From: Zobellia roscoffensis
Lineage (GTDB): Bacteria; Bacteroidota; Bacteroidia; Flavobacteriales; Flavobacteriaceae
Direction: 5' to 3'
Assembly (NCBI RefSeq): GCF_015330165.1
Contig: NZ_JADDXT010000002.1
Coordinates: 3,437,646 to 3,501,645 of the forward strand
Length of the DNA: 64,000 nucleotides
The position numbers and the translations under genes are program-made. Shown in pieces: positions 1 to 8,294 of this stretch; position 1 is the stretch's first letter; each line of letters begins with the position of its first letter. Below the pieces are notes generated by a model that saw nothing but the letters and a program-made list of their open reading frames with translations, was not told where the DNA came from and ran no database searches.

Positions 1-2
1 TT

Positions 3-539
3 TTTGTAAGAAACGATAACGAAGCCTTGAATCAACCGGAAGGGGCCAATACGGATGAGGTAGAAGTAGAGGAAAAAACGGAAACTCCTGCCGATACTAA
101 CACCTATGATGGAACTGCTGTGATTGCCAAATTGCTCGGAAAATGGGAATTGACAGGAGCAACGGACCCTTGTTTAATGAAGAATACAATCGACTTTCAG
201 TCAGACAGTGTGTTTGAATTTTTACAACACAAAACTACGTTTGGAAGAAGCGATCTATTAAAGTATAATATTGGGGTGAGCTACCCAATGCCGGCTGAAT
301 TTGCTGCTAGCGTTACTAAAGGGAACGAAACGGTGGATTTTGATACCAATGCCGATTGTAGTTTTATAAAAACGAGTCTGGTGGAATATGAGGTAACGGA
401 TGAGAAAACAGTTGAATTGAAAAAATCTACAAGCGCTAAATTGGTATTGGAAAACGATACTACACTTACGCTTATTTATACGTACTTGAATGCGGATAAT
501 GAAGAAGCTACAATTGAGTTTACGTATGTAAAATCATAA
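3..539 (+). CDS. lipocalin-like family protein (5' truncated by window edge)
   Basis: The reading frame is open from the first bases of the window. The first possible start inside it (TTG at 27) follows codons for F-V-R-N-D-N-E-A with no stop, so the true start lies upstream of the window. After an acidic, Thr-rich linker comes a compact domain beginning around AKLLGKWELTGATDP. The GKW motif followed by alternating beta-strand-like segments and a C-terminal IEFTYVKS is typical of the lipocalin-like domains of small Bacteroidota lipoproteins. The missing N-terminus probably carries a lipoprotein signal, but this cannot be seen. Function unknown. It converges on the M28 peptidase gene and the two share a bidirectional terminator. 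Confidence 0.6.
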   Translation, partial: FVRNDNEALNQPEGANTDEVEVEEKTETPADTNTYDGTAVIAKLLGKWELTGATDPCLMKNTIDFQSDSVFEFLQHKTTFGRSDLLKYNIGVSYPMPAEFAASVTKGNETVDFDTNADCSFIKTSLVEYEVTDEKTVELKKSTSAKLVLENDTTLTLIYTYLNADNEEATIEFTYVKS

Positions 540-551
540 ATTTCATTTAAA

Positions 552-599
552 AAAACACGGTTTAAGATGTATATGAAAGTATACCTTAAACCGTGTTTT
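552..599. terminator. bidirectional intrinsic terminator
   Basis: A perfect 15-bp inverted repeat (arms 552-566 and 585-599, containing ACACGGTTTAAG and its complement) is extended by a second 5-bp stem (GTATA/TATAC, 569-573 and 580-584) after a 2-nt bulge. A-rich sequence on the left and T-rich sequence on the right let it work in both directions between the convergent lipocalin-like and M28 peptidase genes. Confidence 0.85.
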
Positions 600-625
600 A
601 ATTTTTAGTTGACTTCTTTTTGATA

Positions 626-2242
626 CTATTTACGGGCCGCTTTAAATTCGCTTCCATCGTACCATTTGGGGAAATAATCTTCATTGGCCAATCGCAATCC
701 TACATTATAAAATAACTGCAGATCAAATTGAACGCCGCTCAGTTCCGTGGTTTCGGGATCGTACTCGTCCGAAGGTTGGTGGTAGATATGGGTTAAATAG
801 TCCGCTTTCATTTTCTTTATCTCCTCAATACTCATGTCAAAACCTTCATGTGAACCACTGGCATATAGGGCGGGAATACCAATCTTGGCAAAATTGAAAT
901 GGTCCGATCTAAAGAAATATCCTTTTTCGGCATCCGGGTCTGGAATAATATAACGGTCCTGTTCTAAGGCGGCTGCTTCGGCATATTCATCCATTTCGGA
1001 CTGTCCAAAACCAGTTATGGTCAGGTCTTTCATTTTTCCGGGGCTGGATAGCGCATCAATATTAATATTTGCCACGGTTTTCTTCGGGTTAAAAATGGGA
1101 TTTTCGGCATAATAAGCTGAGCCTAATAGGCCTTGTTCTTCTCCAGTTACGGCTATAAATGCGATAGAACGTTTTGTTGGCTTACTATTTTTTAAAGCTT
1201 CGGCAATTGCCAAAAGACCTGCGGTACCCGAAGCATTATCTACGGCACCATTATAGATGGAGTCCCCGTTTATAGCTTTGCCTATACCGAAGTGATCCCA
1301 ATGTGCGGAGTAAATGATAACTTCATTCTTTTTATCCGTCCCGGGAATAAGTGCAATTACATTTTTAGAAACATCTTTTTTAATCTTATTTTGAATTGCA
1401 ACAGAAACGTTTAAATCTAGAGAAATAGGCTTAAACTCTTTACTTCTAGCAAGGGTTTTATAATCCTCACCTTTCATAATTGAAGCATCAAATATGCTTT
1501 GGGCACTCTCACCACTAATCCAAGACTCAACATCTAAAAGAGGTAAATCACTTTCAATAATTAATTTGGCTCCGCTCCAACCAGATTCAATCACATTCCA
1601 CCCATAAGAAGCGGGCTCCGTATCATGAATAATAATAAGACCATCTGCACCTTGTCTTGCTGCCTCTTCATATTTGTAGGTCCAACGACCATAGTAAGTC
1701 ATTTCATTTCCTTTAAACAAGGTTGAATCCCCAGATTGAAACCCTGGGTCATTGATTAAGACAACAGCAGTTTTACCTTTCCAATCAATACCTTCATAAT
1801 CATTCCAGTCATACTCAGGAGCAACAATGCCATAGCCAGCAAAAACGAGCTCAGAATTATCAAGACTCACATTTGTTACGGCTTTATTGGTTGTAGCAAC
1901 AAAATCTTTTAGAAGATCTAAATTGAAGCTTCCACCTTTTCCTGAAATTACCATTTTTTCGGTAGGAGTTCCGGTAATCTCTACCATGGGAACTTCTTGA
2001 AAAAAACTATCTCCGTTTCCAGGGGACAGACCTAGTTTTTCGAACTCATCTTTTAAATAAGTCACTGTTTTTACTTCCCCTTCTGTAAATGGCTTTCTTC
2101 CTAGAAACTCATCTGAAGCTAGACTCTGAATGTGTTTGCCAATAGTGGCTTGGTCAACTTCAATTAAAGCTGCGATTGTCTTTTCTTTGGTTCCACAACT
2201 TGTAAATAGTACTATAACTAAAAGTATAAAGTAATGCTTCAT
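626..2242 (-). CDS. M28 family zinc aminopeptidase, lipoprotein
   Basis: This is a secreted metallopeptidase of the M28 family (two-zinc aminopeptidases). The N-terminus is a lipoprotein signal with lipobox LFTSC, Cys16 being the predicted lipidated residue, so the enzyme should sit in the envelope. A protease-associated (PA)-like region covers roughly residues 100-270. The M28 zinc ligands are all present: SAHWDHFG (about 314), AVDNASGTA (about 334), the catalytic glutamate pair in TGEEQGLLGS (about 367), NINIDA (about 396) and RSDHFNF (about 447). The length, 538 aa, is normal for PA-containing M28 enzymes of Bacteroidota. It probably removes N-terminal residues from extracellular or periplasmic peptides. 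The exact substrate cannot be read from the sequence. Confidence 0.9.
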   Translation of the reverse strand: MKHYFILLVIVLFTSCGTKEKTIAALIEVDQATIGKHIQSLASDEFLGRKPFTEGEVKTVTYLKDEFEKLGLSPGNGDSFFQEVPMVEITGTPTEKMVISGKGGSFNLDLLKDFVATTNKAVTNVSLDNSELVFAGYGIVAPEYDWNDYEGIDWKGKTAVVLINDPGFQSGDSTLFKGNEMTYYGRWTYKYEEAARQGADGLIIIHDTEPASYGWNVIESGWSGAKLIIESDLPLLDVESWISGESAQSIFDASIMKGEDYKTLARSKEFKPISLDLNVSVAIQNKIKKDVSKNVIALIPGTDKKNEVIIYSAHWDHFGIGKAINGDSIYNGAVDNASGTAGLLAIAEALKNSKPTKRSIAFIAVTGEEQGLLGSAYYAENPIFNPKKTVANINIDALSSPGKMKDLTITGFGQSEMDEYAEAAALEQDRYIIPDPDAEKGYFFRSDHFNFAKIGIPALYASGSHEGFDMSIEEIKKMKADYLTHIYHQPSDEYDPETTELSGVQFDLQLFYNVGLRLANEDYFPKWYDGSEFKAARK

Positions 2243-2305
2243 AACTGGTGTTTTTTAAAGTGATGATATCCTTGTACTTCCGTTTTTGTTTGCAGAGAAA
2301 AGCAG

Positions 2306-2375
2306 GCCAAATACTTAGCTAATATACTGATTTACCTCATAGTATATTTTGCTTCGGGCTTATTTGGCATGAGGT
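2306..2375. repeat. nested inverted repeats in the gap between two minus-strand genes
   Basis: GCCAAATA (2306-2313) pairs with TATTTGGC (2361-2368). Inside it AATATACT (2321-2328) pairs with AGTATATT (2341-2348). A third pair, ACCTCAT (2334-2340) with ATGAGGT (2369-2375), overlaps the first two and would form an alternative fold. The element sits 64 bp upstream of the M28 start and downstream of the fumarylacetoacetate-hydrolase-family gene. It lacks the GC stem and T-run of a standard terminator. Confidence 0.5.
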
Positions 2376-2409
2376 GATAGTCCTATTTAAAGGAAATTTT
2401 ATGGCTGGT

Positions 2410-3024
2410 TTAAATCATTTTAAAATCCAACAATAACTCACCTTCAATTGAAGCTTGTAGATGGTCACCTTTAAAAGTTTGTCCTGCTCCTGATGCAGGT
2501 GTACCCGTAAATATCATATCTCCAGGGTTTAGGGTCATAAAAGTGGATACAAAGCTTATGATTTCTGCAAAGTTATAGATAATGAAATCTGTATTTCCTA
2601 CCTGTTTTTGTTCTCCGTTTATTACTAAATCAAAGTTGATATTGTTTAAATCCGAAAAGTCAGAAATAGGTTTGAAATTAGAAATTGGAGAAGCTCCGTC
2701 AAACCCTTTGGCAAGTGCCCAAGGTTGTTTTTTCTCTCTGCTCGCAGTAAGAACATCTTTTGCCGTATAGTCAATACCAATAGCTATTTCGGATATATAT
2801 GAGTTTGCGTCGTCTAGTGCAATGTCTTTTCCTTTTTTACCAATTTTCACAACCAATTCTACTTCATAAATAAGTTGGTTGGTTATGGAAGGAAAAACAA
2901 CATCTTTATTATCTGTAACTAAAGATGAATCTGGCTTTGTGAATATTAACTGCGTGTCATTTTTTAGTCCGCTTATTTCAGATTTATCGTTAACATAATT
3001 CTTTCCGATGCCTATAATTTTCAT
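2410..3024 (-). CDS. fumarylacetoacetate hydrolase family protein
   Basis: This is a short (204 aa), single-domain member of the FAH superfamily, which includes acylpyruvases, hydratases and isomerases acting on 2-oxo acids with a bound Mg2+. The family pattern is visible: KIIGIGKNY near the N-terminus, the metal-ligand segment YEVELVVKIGKKGKDI, GIDYTAKDV, the ASREKKQPWALAKGFDGASP stretch and the C-terminal MIFTGTPASGAG loop. The size matches the compact YcgM/FAHD1-like group, so acylpyruvate hydrolase or oxaloacetate decarboxylase activity is possible but not established. It lies between the DUF349 gene (87 bp upstream) and the M28 peptidase gene on the same strand, with no clear pathway partner. 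Confidence 0.85.
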   Translation of the reverse strand: MKIIGIGKNYVNDKSEISGLKNDTQLIFTKPDSSLVTDNKDVVFPSITNQLIYEVELVVKIGKKGKDIALDDANSYISEIAIGIDYTAKDVLTASREKKQPWALAKGFDGASPISNFKPISDFSDLNNINFDLVINGEQKQVGNTDFIIYNFAEIISFVSTFMTLNPGDMIFTGTPASGAGQTFKGDHLQASIEGELLLDFKMI

Positions 3025-3110
3025 ATATTTTACTTTACTAATGAGCGAGTTGTTCTTATCATTTTTTCAAATGATGTGTTTAGTTTTCTGCGGGTGTTTT
3101 TATAAGGGAA

Positions 3111-5264
3111 TTACTCTTCTTCTCCGGCTTCGCTATTTGCCGCTTCTTCCTCAGCATCGTTAGCCCTGTTTAAATCATTTTTTAAGATGTTGAGTTTCTT
3201 TAACTTCGCTTTCCAGGTCTCTAAAGTTTCTTTATGCGCGTCTACGCGTTTAATTACATCACGAACTAAAGGGTTATCTTCTGAAGCGTTGGAAAAGAAC
3301 TGAAGGTTTGTTTCTAATTGACGAATCTCTCCTTTACTTTCCTCTATTTTCTTACGGATGAAACTACGCTCGTTTTGTATAGCTCGTTCGTTATCGGCAT
3401 TTGCCAATTCCTGAATTTTATTTCCATATTTCAACAATTCCGACTCTTGACGGTCAATATCCAATTTCTTGAAAATGCCATCTAAAATTTTATTGAACTT
3501 CTGGTCAATGTTCTTTTTCTTAAAAGGAACTCTACCGTATGATTTCCACTCCGCAATAAATGCTTTTATTGTTTTAAGGTCGTCTTCGCGCTTGCCGGAT
3601 AATTTAAAAGCAGATAACTTTTCAAGACAAGCATTTTTCTTTTCAAAGTTTTCTTGTTCTTCTTTAAGGCCTTCATTTTTTAGGGCATGTAGACGGTCAA
3701 AATAATGGTTGCAAGCAGTTTTGAACTCTTTCCATATCTTATCTGAGTATTTCCTGGGTACATGACCAATTTGCTTCCATTCATTCTGAATGCGTTTCAT
3801 TTCTGGGGTAACCCTGTCATACTCTTCGCTATCTTTTAACGCAACGGCACGGTCAAGTAATGCTCTTTTTTTGTCCAGATTATCCTGTTGTTCTTTTTTT
3901 AGATTCTTGTAATAGGCATTCTTACTCCTATTAAAATTACGAACGGCAGTTTTGAAAGCACCCCATGTTTTTTCATTCTGGTTTCTAGGTACTTTACCTG
4001 CTTCAAAAAAAGCATTTCTACGTTCTTCCAGTTTTTTTATTTGTTGCTGTAGCGCTTTGTGGCTGGTAGCAACATTTTGGGACATGGCCTCAATAGTTGC
4101 TATTATTTCATTCTTTTTAACCAGATTCTGCTCGTATTGTGCATCAAGCTCTTTGTAATGGTCTTGCCTTCTCTGGTGTAAAACCTTTGTGGCATTACTA
4201 AAACGCTCCCATATTTCCTCACGATGTTCTTGACCTACAGGACCAATATCCTCTTTCCAGATTTTATGCAAGGTCTGTAAATCTCTAAAAGCAATAGTAA
4301 GGTCTGGCTCTTTGGCTAGGGTTTCCGCCTGTATCACTAATTTCTCCTTTTCTTCTAAATTATGTTTAAAATCAAGGTCCCGTAACTCTCGGTTCAGGTG
4401 TAGAAAATCATAAAAGATTTCAATGTGATGTTGGTAGGTACGCCATACATTGTTGTACTCGGTCCTTGGTATGGGCCCCGCATTACGCCAGTTTTCCTGA
4501 AGTTCCTTGAACGCTTTGTAAGTGGTGTTCATGTCCTCATCAACATTGACAAGACCTTTTAGTTCTTCAATGATCTCAAGGCGTCTGCTTAAATTTTCTT
4601 TTAGATTTTTTTCAAGGGATTTATAGTATTGATTGCGTTTCTCACGGTAATCACCATATACCTCGTTAAACTGTCTTTTAGTAACTGAATTGTACCTGAA
4701 ATCTATTTCATTTCCGCCACCAGCGATAAAATCTTCTTTTTTACCCTCTATAAACTCTTGAAACTTTTGGTCAAATTCAGATTTAATGCCATCTACATGT
4801 TTCTTTATGGCTTGCACTTTTTCATTACGAACCAATTTTTGAAGTTCACCTACCAAATTTTCCATAGACATGGAATGGTAATCCAAAAGTGGAATAGTAT
4901 GGCGTTCTTTATTGTCCGTATCTTCTGCATCTTCAGCATTGTTCTCGTCTATTTCTTCAAGAACATCTTCTTTTTCCTCCGTTTTCTCTTCTTTTTTAGG
5001 AGCAGCAGTAGTAGTTTCTTCTTTAATAGATTCGGACGGAGTTTCTTTTTCGAAAGCAGAAGGTTGCTCAATTTCGGGAGTTACCGTAGTTTGTGCTTCG
5101 TTGTCAGAGCCTTCATCCTCGGGTGTTCCGGATAGTTCTTTTTTAGGAGTAGCCACCGTTTGAGAAACCTCCGTACTAGTGGAATTCTCCGTATTTTCGA
5201 TGATTTCTTCTTTGTTTTCTTCCCCTACGTTATGTTGTAGTTCCCGTTCCTTATCTTCCATCAT
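3111..5264 (-). CDS. DUF349 domain-containing coiled-coil protein
   Basis: This 717-aa protein begins with about 115 residues rich in Glu, Thr and Ser and probably disordered. Next comes a long, charged, helical region carrying several copies of the DUF349 repeat, recognisable by recurring W-K/R-x-x-G-P/H-V/I-P-R patterns (for example NWRNAGPIPRTEYNNVWRTY, EWKQIGHVPRKYSDKIWKEF, EWKSYGRVPFKKKNID). No signal peptide or membrane segment is seen, so it is probably cytoplasmic. DUF349 proteins are nearly universal in Bacteroidota and their function is not settled. The C-terminus is again acidic. A weak promoter-like TACCCTTG lies upstream of the start. Confidence 0.9.
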   Translation of the reverse strand: MMEDKERELQHNVGEENKEEIIENTENSTSTEVSQTVATPKKELSGTPEDEGSDNEAQTTVTPEIEQPSAFEKETPSESIKEETTTAAPKKEEKTEEKEDVLEEIDENNAEDAEDTDNKERHTIPLLDYHSMSMENLVGELQKLVRNEKVQAIKKHVDGIKSEFDQKFQEFIEGKKEDFIAGGGNEIDFRYNSVTKRQFNEVYGDYREKRNQYYKSLEKNLKENLSRRLEIIEELKGLVNVDEDMNTTYKAFKELQENWRNAGPIPRTEYNNVWRTYQHHIEIFYDFLHLNRELRDLDFKHNLEEKEKLVIQAETLAKEPDLTIAFRDLQTLHKIWKEDIGPVGQEHREEIWERFSNATKVLHQRRQDHYKELDAQYEQNLVKKNEIIATIEAMSQNVATSHKALQQQIKKLEERRNAFFEAGKVPRNQNEKTWGAFKTAVRNFNRSKNAYYKNLKKEQQDNLDKKRALLDRAVALKDSEEYDRVTPEMKRIQNEWKQIGHVPRKYSDKIWKEFKTACNHYFDRLHALKNEGLKEEQENFEKKNACLEKLSAFKLSGKREDDLKTIKAFIAEWKSYGRVPFKKKNIDQKFNKILDGIFKKLDIDRQESELLKYGNKIQELANADNERAIQNERSFIRKKIEESKGEIRQLETNLQFFSNASEDNPLVRDVIKRVDAHKETLETWKAKLKKLNILKNDLNRANDAEEEAANSEAGEEE

Positions 5265-5452
5265 TTCTAAGATATTGATTTTGCAAAATGCAAGGGTAAG
5301 ATACTAACAACCACTCTAACAACAAAAGGTATAGGGGTATTTTAGCTTTCAGCAAAAATGTGGATTTCTCCGCAGACCTTGTAAAAGCCAATGAAATTGT
5401 AACTGTCTTTTAATAAGTTGATTAGATGTGAAACGAAAGAAGGAAGACCGGA

Positions 5453-6193
5453 TTAACTTTCTTGCCAAATCTGCCATGAACGGTCTGCTTGAAGTTCCAA
5501 CATTCGTAAACCGTTACAGATTTGGGCTCCTTTAGCTTCACCGGCTGTTAAAAAGGCAGTTTTTTCAGGATTGTAGATAAGGTCGAATAGAAAATGTTGG
5601 TCACTAAGAAATTCGTAGGGTAGGGAAGGTCGTTCCTCAATATTTGGGTGAGTACCAAGAGGGGTACAGTTCACTAAAATTGTATGATCTTTTAATACGT
5701 TTTTAGTAACTTGATCATAGCTTATTTTATTATTTCCAGGACTTCTAGAGACGAAAGTATAGGAAATACCGAGCTCCCCTAAAACATAAGCTACGGCTTT
5801 TGAAGCGCCACCAGTACCCAATATTAATGCCTTGTCATGGTGGGGTTTTAGAAAAGGCATCATGGCATTCTTAAATCCGTAAGCATCCGTATTAAAGCCT
5901 TTTAAGCCGTTTTCCGTGAATTGGATGGTGTTCACGGCCCCTATTTTTTCAGCTTCTTTATCAAGTTCATCTAAAAAGGGCATTACTTGTTGTTTGTAAG
6001 GTATGGTAACGTTCATACCATAGATATCGTCGTTGTTTTTTAGAACATCTTTAATTTCCTCAATAGCTTGAAAATCGAAGTTTTCATACGAATGGTCCTC
6101 TAGTCCCATATTAGAAAATTTCTCCGTGAAATACCCTCGGGAGAATGAATATGAAATATCTTTTCCTATTAATCCGAATCTTACTTTTTTCAT
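5453..6193 (-). CDS. aroE: shikimate dehydrogenase
   Basis: Reduces 3-dehydroshikimate to shikimate with NADPH, the fourth step of the chorismate pathway, in the cytoplasm. The shikimate-binding SxS pair is at S14/S16 (ISYSFS). The catalytic Lys67 lies in NVTIPYKQ and its partner Asp103 in FNTDAYG. The nucleotide-binding glycine loop is LGTGGASKA (around residue 125). At 246 aa it is at the short end of the AroE family, as is common in Bacteroidota. It is 30 bp downstream of the second DUF368 gene on the same strand and may share its transcript, although the functions are unrelated. Confidence 0.93.
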   Translation of the reverse strand: MKKVRFGLIGKDISYSFSRGYFTEKFSNMGLEDHSYENFDFQAIEEIKDVLKNNDDIYGMNVTIPYKQQVMPFLDELDKEAEKIGAVNTIQFTENGLKGFNTDAYGFKNAMMPFLKPHHDKALILGTGGASKAVAYVLGELGISYTFVSRSPGNNKISYDQVTKNVLKDHTILVNCTPLGTHPNIEERPSLPYEFLSDQHFLFDLIYNPEKTAFLTAGEAKGAQICNGLRMLELQADRSWQIWQES

Positions 6194-6223
6194 ATTTTAT
6201 TTTTGAGATAAAAGCAAAGCCAT

Positions 6224-7252
6224 TTACATTGTTAGCTCAGCATCTTTTCTAACCTTTCCATACCAGTCTAATACTAATAAAATGGCAATACCTACTAGAA
6301 CAAAAAAGAAGGCCCACCAAGTCTCTGAGCTTCCTAAATCAGGAAAAAAACGTTCATAGTTGCTAATGATTTGTTTTCCATTACTATCAAGAATCAATTC
6401 TCCAGATATATCCGTTTTAAAAATAGTACGTTTCCATGGCCAAACTACACCTAAAGAACCAGTTATAAAACCGATAATTACAGCTGTAGTAATGTGTTTA
6501 AAGTGTTTCAGGACATAGGTCAATACATGCGAAAGGCTTACCAAACCCGTGGCAGAACCTGCTGTGAAAACAGCTAGAATGGTTAAAGTGTCCAAGCGTT
6601 CGGGATTACTTGCAAAACTATAATCTCCTATAAGGACTTCTGAAAAAGTATCATAAAGGGCATTTACAGAATCTACCAAGAGCAGCACATAGTTGCCAAG
6701 AAGGATAAGAATAAAGGAACCGGAAAGCCCAGGTAAAGTCATACCGGAAACACTAATAATGCCACAGGCGAAAATAAAAAATAGATTATCGTTTTCTTTT
6801 GCCGGATTTAAGAAACTTATAGAAATACCTACAATGAGCCCAATGATACCCGCTGTTATTGTTTTTCTATTCCAGTGTTCAAAGTCTTTTGAAATGTAAT
6901 AAATGGAACCTAATATCATCCCAAAAAAAGCAGACCAGACAAAGAGTTCTTTTTGGGCCAAGAAATAATCAAGCAATTTAGAAACGCTGAAATAACTTAC
7001 TAGCATTCCAAAAATAAGAAGCGATAGAAATGTACCGTTTATATACCTGTAAAAACTCTTGAACCTTCCGTTTAATAAAAGTTTAAGAGCTTTGCCATTT
7101 ACTTTTTGAAGCGAGTAGATAAATTCTTCATAAAATCCACCAACAAACGCAACTATACCTCCTGAAACACCAGGTACTTTGTTTGCAGCACCCATGCACA
7201 GACCTTTTATGACCAAAAAGAATTTGTCAGTAAATGTTCTGGTGTTATACAT
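6224..7252 (-). CDS. DUF368 membrane protein (PopT-type), copy 2
   Basis: This polytopic inner-membrane protein (342 aa) is of the DUF368 family. Members of this family (PopT) have been shown in other bacteria to help recycle undecaprenyl phosphate across the membrane for wall and polysaccharide synthesis; the assignment here is by family. The two half-repeats are visible as GAANKVPGVSGGIVAFVGGF near the N-terminus and TLPGLSGSFILILLGNY in the middle, each ahead of hydrophobic segments. A non-conserved loop before the last membrane helix (SGELILDSNGKQIISNYERF) is longer than in the neighbouring copy. The start is 12 bp from the end of the first DUF368 gene, so the two are probably one operon. 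It is clearly paralogous to its neighbour. Confidence 0.88.
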   Translation of the reverse strand: MYNTRTFTDKFFLVIKGLCMGAANKVPGVSGGIVAFVGGFYEEFIYSLQKVNGKALKLLLNGRFKSFYRYINGTFLSLLIFGMLVSYFSVSKLLDYFLAQKELFVWSAFFGMILGSIYYISKDFEHWNRKTITAGIIGLIVGISISFLNPAKENDNLFFIFACGIISVSGMTLPGLSGSFILILLGNYVLLLVDSVNALYDTFSEVLIGDYSFASNPERLDTLTILAVFTAGSATGLVSLSHVLTYVLKHFKHITTAVIIGFITGSLGVVWPWKRTIFKTDISGELILDSNGKQIISNYERFFPDLGSSETWWAFFFVLVGIAILLVLDWYGKVRKDAELTM

Positions 7253-7264
7253 GAACTAGGGGAC

Positions 7265-8179
7265 TTATTTTTTTGAAGCAGTTCTTTCCAATATAAAAAT
7301 CACTAAAAAACCAGTTAAAGCTGCTGCCAAGGCAATTATTATTTGACTGTCTCCCTCAAAATTAAAAGGGCTCACATTTTCGTCTAAAGTAACAACTTTT
7401 TTGCCTATGGTCTTAGTCTCCAATATTCTTTTCCAAGGCCATATTTTGTTCAAGGAGCCCACGATAAAACCGGTAAGTATGGCCAAGGTTAGATTTTTTT
7501 GGTTATTGAACATCCACTTTAAAAGTTTAGCAAAACTCAAAAGGCCAAAAATAGCACCAACACCTACTGCACCAATAACCTTAAAGTCAAGGTTGTGTAC
7601 CGCATCTATTATAGTTTTATAAGATCCTAGCAAAACTAAAATAAACGCTCCCGAAATTCCAGGAAGAATCATAGCGCAGATGGCTAATGCGCCTGATAGG
7701 AATAGATAGGGTAGGCTATCTGCACTTTCCGAAGGCGGCAAAATAGTAATGTAATATGCCACGGCTGCACCTACAATTAAAGCGATTATAGTTTTAGCAT
7801 TCCATTTTTGAACCTCTTTACCTACAAGCAGAATACTTGCTATAACCAGACCAAAAAAGAAGGACCATATTAGAATAGGTTTATTTTCTAGCAGCCAACT
7901 CACTAACTTAGCTAAAGAGAGTACACTTATTCCTATGCCTAAAAACAAGGCCATAAGAAAATTACCGTTCAGTTTAGTCCATGCAGCTTTTATCCCATTT
8001 TCTTTAAGTTCTTTAAAGAGAGAAAGGTCTACATTGTTAATTGAGGTGATAAGCTCTTCGTAAATTCCTGAAATAAAAGCGATTGTTCCTCCTGAGACTC
8101 CTGGTACAACATCGGCGGCTCCCATAGCCATTCCTTTTAGGGTAATAAAGGTATAGTCTAAAAAGTTTCTTTTTTCCAT
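7265..8179 (-). CDS. DUF368 membrane protein (PopT-type), copy 1
   Basis: This is the first of two tandem DUF368 proteins (304 aa), a candidate undecaprenyl-phosphate translocase by family membership. The conserved motifs are GAADVVPGVSGGTIAFISGI at residues 20-40 and ILPGISGAFILVLLGSY in the second half, with about eight hydrophobic segments and a charged C-terminal ERTASKK. The paired motifs suggest an internal duplication with re-entrant loops, as described for the family. A promoter-like TATTTTTG (8200-8207) precedes the start by about 20 bp. The upstream TPR gene is closed off by a strong terminator at 8239-8284, so this probably starts a new transcript that includes the second copy and perhaps aroE. 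Confidence 0.88.
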   Translation of the reverse strand: MEKRNFLDYTFITLKGMAMGAADVVPGVSGGTIAFISGIYEELITSINNVDLSLFKELKENGIKAAWTKLNGNFLMALFLGIGISVLSLAKLVSWLLENKPILIWSFFFGLVIASILLVGKEVQKWNAKTIIALIVGAAVAYYITILPPSESADSLPYLFLSGALAICAMILPGISGAFILVLLGSYKTIIDAVHNLDFKVIGAVGVGAIFGLLSFAKLLKWMFNNQKNLTLAILTGFIVGSLNKIWPWKRILETKTIGKKVVTLDENVSPFNFEGDSQIIIALAAALTGFLVIFILERTASKK

Positions 8180-8199
8180 GTGGTTCGTTCGTTGAAAAG

Positions 8200-8207
8200 C
8201 AAAAATA
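8200..8207 (-). promoter_or_regulatory. predicted -7 promoter element for the DUF368 genes
   Basis: On the minus strand this reads TATTTTTG, an exact match to the Bacteroidota -7 consensus TAnnTTTG. It lies 20 bp ahead of the DUF368 start and just past the upstream terminator. No clear TTG -33 box was found. Confidence 0.4.
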
Positions 8208-8238
8208 GCTTTTAAAATTTGAACGTAGGAAAAAATGG

Positions 8239-8284
8239 AACAAGCCCTTATAATTTTTATAGTATAAAATTATAAGGGCTTGTT
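8239..8284 (-). terminator. intrinsic terminator of the TPR gene
   Basis: A perfect 19-bp inverted repeat (8239-8257 and 8266-8284, core ACAAGCCCTTATAATTTT) with an 8-nt loop lies 10 bp beyond the stop codon of the TPR gene on the minus strand. T-rich sequence follows on that strand. It separates the TPR gene from the DUF368 operon. Confidence 0.85.
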
Positions 8285-8294
8285 AATTAGTTGT

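Noticed and set aside
4758..5163. Open frames on the plus strand opposite the acidic N-terminus of the DUF349 protein
   Set aside because: They are rich in Ser/Phe, as expected from the complement of Glu/Lys codons, have no recognisable domain and lie entirely inside a well-supported gene on the other strand.
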